From Acidimicrobiia bacterium (GTDB taxonomy: Bacteria; Actinomycetota; Acidimicrobiia; Acidimicrobiales; Iamiaceae), in assembly GCA_019247975.1 (NCBI GenBank), contig JAFBAD010000291.1, forward strand, positions 1 to 13,199: 13,199 nucleotides of DNA. The letters are read 5' to 3'. Made by a program: the position numbers and the translations under genes. The first letter of the stretch is position 1. Every line of letters starts with the position of its first letter. The notes beneath the pieces were generated by a model, which did not search any database, was not told the origin of the DNA, and worked only from the letters and a program-made list of their open reading frames with translations. Positions 11,679-13,199 of this stretch are shown here, piece by piece.

Positions 11679-12502
11679 CTCGTCTTCTTCACCCGGTACT
11701 GGAAGACGCGGGAGATGCGGGCGCCGCACGCCTTCGCGTAGAAGCCGATCGGGCCGATCCAGCAGATCTCGGTCTCGGTGTGGCCGCGCTCGCGCATGTC
11801 CGCGCAGAGACCCGCCATCAGCGCGCCACCGATGCCGCGCCGCCCGGCCGCCGGGTCGGTGCCGATCGGCCCGAGCCAACCGGCCCGGTTGACCGAGTGG
11901 CAGCCGAATCCGAGCACCGTGCCCTCCGCGCTGAACGCGCCGACGCACGTGCCGAGCTCGATCGCCCGCGCCACCTCGTCCCACCACCAGGGCCACTCCC
12001 GGTCGACCAGCGGGCGCACCGCCTCGGGGTCGGAGACCAGGCGGACCTGGACGCCGACGGGTGCGTCGATCCGCAGGTCGGTCGGGCACACCATGTCGAA
12101 GGCGGCACCCGAGTCCTCGTACCCGGCGGATTCCAGCAGCGCGAGCGCCTCGGTCGCCTCGATGGGAACGCCGGGCCAGAGGTAGAAGGGCGCCTCCGCA
12201 CCGGCCTGGATCTGGTTGACGCCTCGATCGCGCAGCCACGCCTCGCCCGCCTCGAGCAGCTCCCGCCCGAGCCCGGACCCCTGGCGCTCGGGCGCGACCA
12301 CCAACAACCTGAGGTACCCGACCGAGTGGCGGACCACGACCGCGACCGCGCCGGCCCCGGCGTCGCCGAGCACGGCCGCATCGGCCGGGTCGTCCCACAA
12401 GCAGCGGGTCAGCTCGTCGGCGCTGAGCCGCTCGGCCGGGAGCGCGGCGTCGGTGAGCGCCACCAGGTCACCGACCCGGTCGGGCCCCCAGTCCCCGGTC
12501 AA
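11675..12502 (-). CDS. double-domain GNAT acetyltransferase
   Basis: A 275-aa cytosolic protein made of two GNAT folds, transferring acetyl or acyl from CoA to an unknown amine. The first domain (about 1-140) has LLVVAPERQGSGLG (66-79), an acetyl-CoA pyrophosphate loop; the second (about 150-275) has GPIGTDPAAGRRGIGGALM (211-229) and a late CWIGPIGFYAKACGA segment. Both loops look usable. MshD, the mycothiol synthase, is also a double GNAT and a PIG-L protein lies two genes upstream, but the second-domain sequence does not resemble MshD as I remember it. Start TTG 12502 is chosen because it overlaps the SCP2 stop in TTGA, the usual mark of translational coupling; an internal GTG twelve codons on is the alternative. 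Its TAA overlaps the deacetylase TAG. Confidence 0.8.
   Translation of the reverse strand: MTGDWGPDRVGDLVALTDAALPAERLSADELTRCLWDDPADAAVLGDAGAGAVAVVVRHSVGYLRLLVVAPERQGSGLGRELLEAGEAWLRDRGVNQIQAGAEAPFYLWPGVPIEATEALALLESAGYEDSGAAFDMVCPTDLRIDAPVGVQVRLVSDPEAVRPLVDREWPWWWDEVARAIELGTCVGAFSAEGTVLGFGCHSVNRAGWLGPIGTDPAAGRRGIGGALMAGLCADMRERGHTETEICWIGPIGFYAKACGARISRVFQYRVKKTS
11681..11708 (+). terminator. hairpin after the deacetylase stop, inside GNAT coding sequence
   Basis: CGTCTTC (11681-11687) and GAAGACG (11702-11708) form a perfect 7-bp stem with a 14-nt loop, beginning 3 bases after the deacetylase TAG. No T-tract. Could mark the 3' end of the plus-strand message within the opposing gene. Confidence 0.3.
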
Positions 12503-12885
12503 TACTCGGTCTGCTCGGCCACCTTGGCTTGGATGTCCTGGTACTCCTGGCTCTGGGTCAAGGGCATGAGCGACATGAGCTTGCCCATGTTCCCGGCCAC
12601 CTTCATCTTCCCCTGCATGAAGGCGGCGTTGGCGTCGAGCTCGCCCTTCAGCACCCGCACCGAGTCGTCGTAGGTGCTCGACAGCGTGAACTCGGCGTCT
12701 GCGTCCTCGCCGAGCTGGTTGTCGGTGATCTTCCCGTTCTCGACGACGGTGAAGTACTTGACGTCACCGTCGGGCGAACCGGTCACGACGTACTGCATGC
12801 GCGCAGTCGCTCCGGGACGCTCGGGGAACTCCTGCGCGAGCTCGCGCTGCATGTCCAACCAATCCTGGGTCAGGTACTTCGCCAT
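12499..12885 (-). CDS. SCP2 sterol/lipid-carrier domain protein
   Basis: A 128-aa single-domain protein of the SCP2 fold, which binds lipids or acyl chains in a hydrophobic tunnel; a catalytic role is not expected. The pattern fits: an N-terminal helix LDMQRELAQEFPE, strands with MQYVVTGSPDGDVKYFTVVENGKI, then AEFTLSSTYDDSVRVLKGELDANAAFMQGKMKVAGNMGKLMSL in short overlapping form, the F-M-x-G-K-M/L-K-V-x-G motif (96-105) being diagnostic. ATG 12885 is chosen because GGAGGGAG (minus strand, 12889-12896) ends 3 nt ahead of it with a GGAGG core 6 nt away; an upstream in-frame ATG at 12909 would add eight charged residues but has no such site. It lies 50 bp after the PIG-L gene and overlaps the GNAT start by TTGA, so the three form an operon. 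Its ligand is unknown. Confidence 0.87.
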   Translation of the reverse strand: MAKYLTQDWLDMQRELAQEFPERPGATARMQYVVTGSPDGDVKYFTVVENGKITDNQLGEDADAEFTLSSTYDDSVRVLKGELDANAAFMQGKMKVAGNMGKLMSLMPLTQSQEYQDIQAKVAEQTEY

Positions 12886-12888
12886 CCG

Positions 12889-12896
12889 CTCCCTCC
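12889..12896 (-). promoter_or_regulatory. ribosome binding site of the SCP2 gene
   Basis: GGAGGGAG on the minus strand, with the GGAGG core 6 nt before ATG 12885. It is the strongest ribosome site in the window and settles the start choice against ATG 12909. Confidence 0.7.
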
Positions 12897-12935
12897 GGTT
12901 CTCGGCCATCCCCACCGGTCGGCCGGGAGCGTAGG

Positions 12936-13199
12936 TCAGACGGTGACGCTGATCCCGGCGAACAGGTCGTCCTCGGGGAGCTCGGTCGGGACCTCGCTCT
13001 GGGCGAGGATGAAGTCGTCCCGCGGGTAGACGGTGGCCGCCACCTCGTCGGGCAGGCCGAACCAGAACGGCGACAGCGGATCGATCTGGGTCGCGTGGGC
13101 CTTCAGCGCGCCGGCCCGCACGTCGTAGAGGCCGGTGACGTCGATGTGGGTGGTGTGGCGCTCGTCGTTCGACGGCCGCTCGAACCACTTCTTGTCGTA
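12936..13199 (-). CDS. PIG-L family deacetylase/amidase, C-terminal part (5' truncated)
   Basis: The frame is open to the window edge; only the last 87 residues are present. They include HTTHIDVTGLYDVRAGALKA, AHATQIDP, FWFGLP and a late DDFILAQSE segment, the layout of the C-terminus of PIG-L (LmbE-like) zinc hydrolases such as MshB and mycothiol conjugate amidase Mca. Those enzymes remove acetyl from GlcNAc-inositol or cleave mycothiol conjugates; other members act on other GlcNAc conjugates. The zinc-binding AHPDD motif would lie outside the window, so neither activity nor subfamily can be confirmed. The gene is first visible in the minus-strand operon with the SCP2 protein and GNAT. It ends at TGA 12938-12936. 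Confidence 0.7.
   Translation of the reverse strand, partial: YDKKWFERPSNDERHTTHIDVTGLYDVRAGALKAHATQIDPLSPFWFGLPDEVAATVYPRDDFILAQSEVPTELPEDDLFAGISVTV

Noticed and set aside
11675..13199. Mycothiol synthesis operon (MshB plus MshD)
   Set aside because: The double GNAT lacks the wording I associate with MshD in its second domain and only the C-terminus of the PIG-L protein is visible, so the pair is not enough for the call.

Overview
The window looks like chromosomal DNA from a high-GC actinobacterium. Third codon positions are almost all G or C. The proteins include an InhA-type enoyl-ACP reductase, an AccD6-type carboxyltransferase, an F420-type luciferase-like oxidoreductase, an SCP2-domain protein and a PIG-L (MshB/Mca-like) protein. 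The gene mix and very compact layout resemble Acidimicrobiia (Ilumatobacter/Iamia-like), but that placement is inference from memory, not a database result. I see no tRNA, rRNA, IS element, phage gene or CRISPR array. No gap between genes exceeds 300 bases; the largest are about 110 bp.

Layout. (1) 1-3174, plus strand: a fatty-acid-synthesis operon, fabF (5' cut) - accD6-like - inhA/fabI-like. Its order recalls the mycobacterial kasA/kasB-accD6 FAS-II cluster with an InhA-type reductase added. (2) 3171-3773, minus: rhomboid protease. (3) 3816-4493, plus: HAD phosphatase. (4) 6416-4602, minus: two-gene operon, double-hotdog thioesterase then LLM oxidoreductase. (5) 6441-7820, plus: amidase. 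(6) 8695-7817, minus: secreted trypsin-like protease. (7) 8808-11678, plus: 54-aa small protein, acetyl-CoA acetyltransferase (thiolase), lipoprotein-like staphylococcal-nuclease homologue, YdjC/ChbG-type deacetylase. (8) 13199-11675, minus: PIG-L protein (5' cut), SCP2 protein, double-GNAT acetyltransferase. Lipid and acyl-CoA chemistry is the recurring theme: synthesis in block 1, acyl-CoA handling by the thioesterase, thiolase and SCP2 protein. The other genes are unrelated housekeeping or secreted functions.

The unusual signals lie at gene boundaries. Four genes have a TANNNT hexamer exactly 7 nt before the ATG, the expected signature of leaderless transcription. Two of them are divergent, only 24 bp apart, and their -10 hexamers share the same TA step. 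Three of four convergent junctions overlap by exactly 4 bp, so that CTAG or TTAG encodes both stop codons. fabF and accD6 are joined by a six-codon minicistron with TGATG at both ends. Two tandem copies of a 52-bp palindromic element sit between thiolase and nuclease and run into the nuclease's apparent signal-peptide coding region. I did not find a clear new multi-gene system; the best leads are the repeat element and the shared-promoter arrangement.
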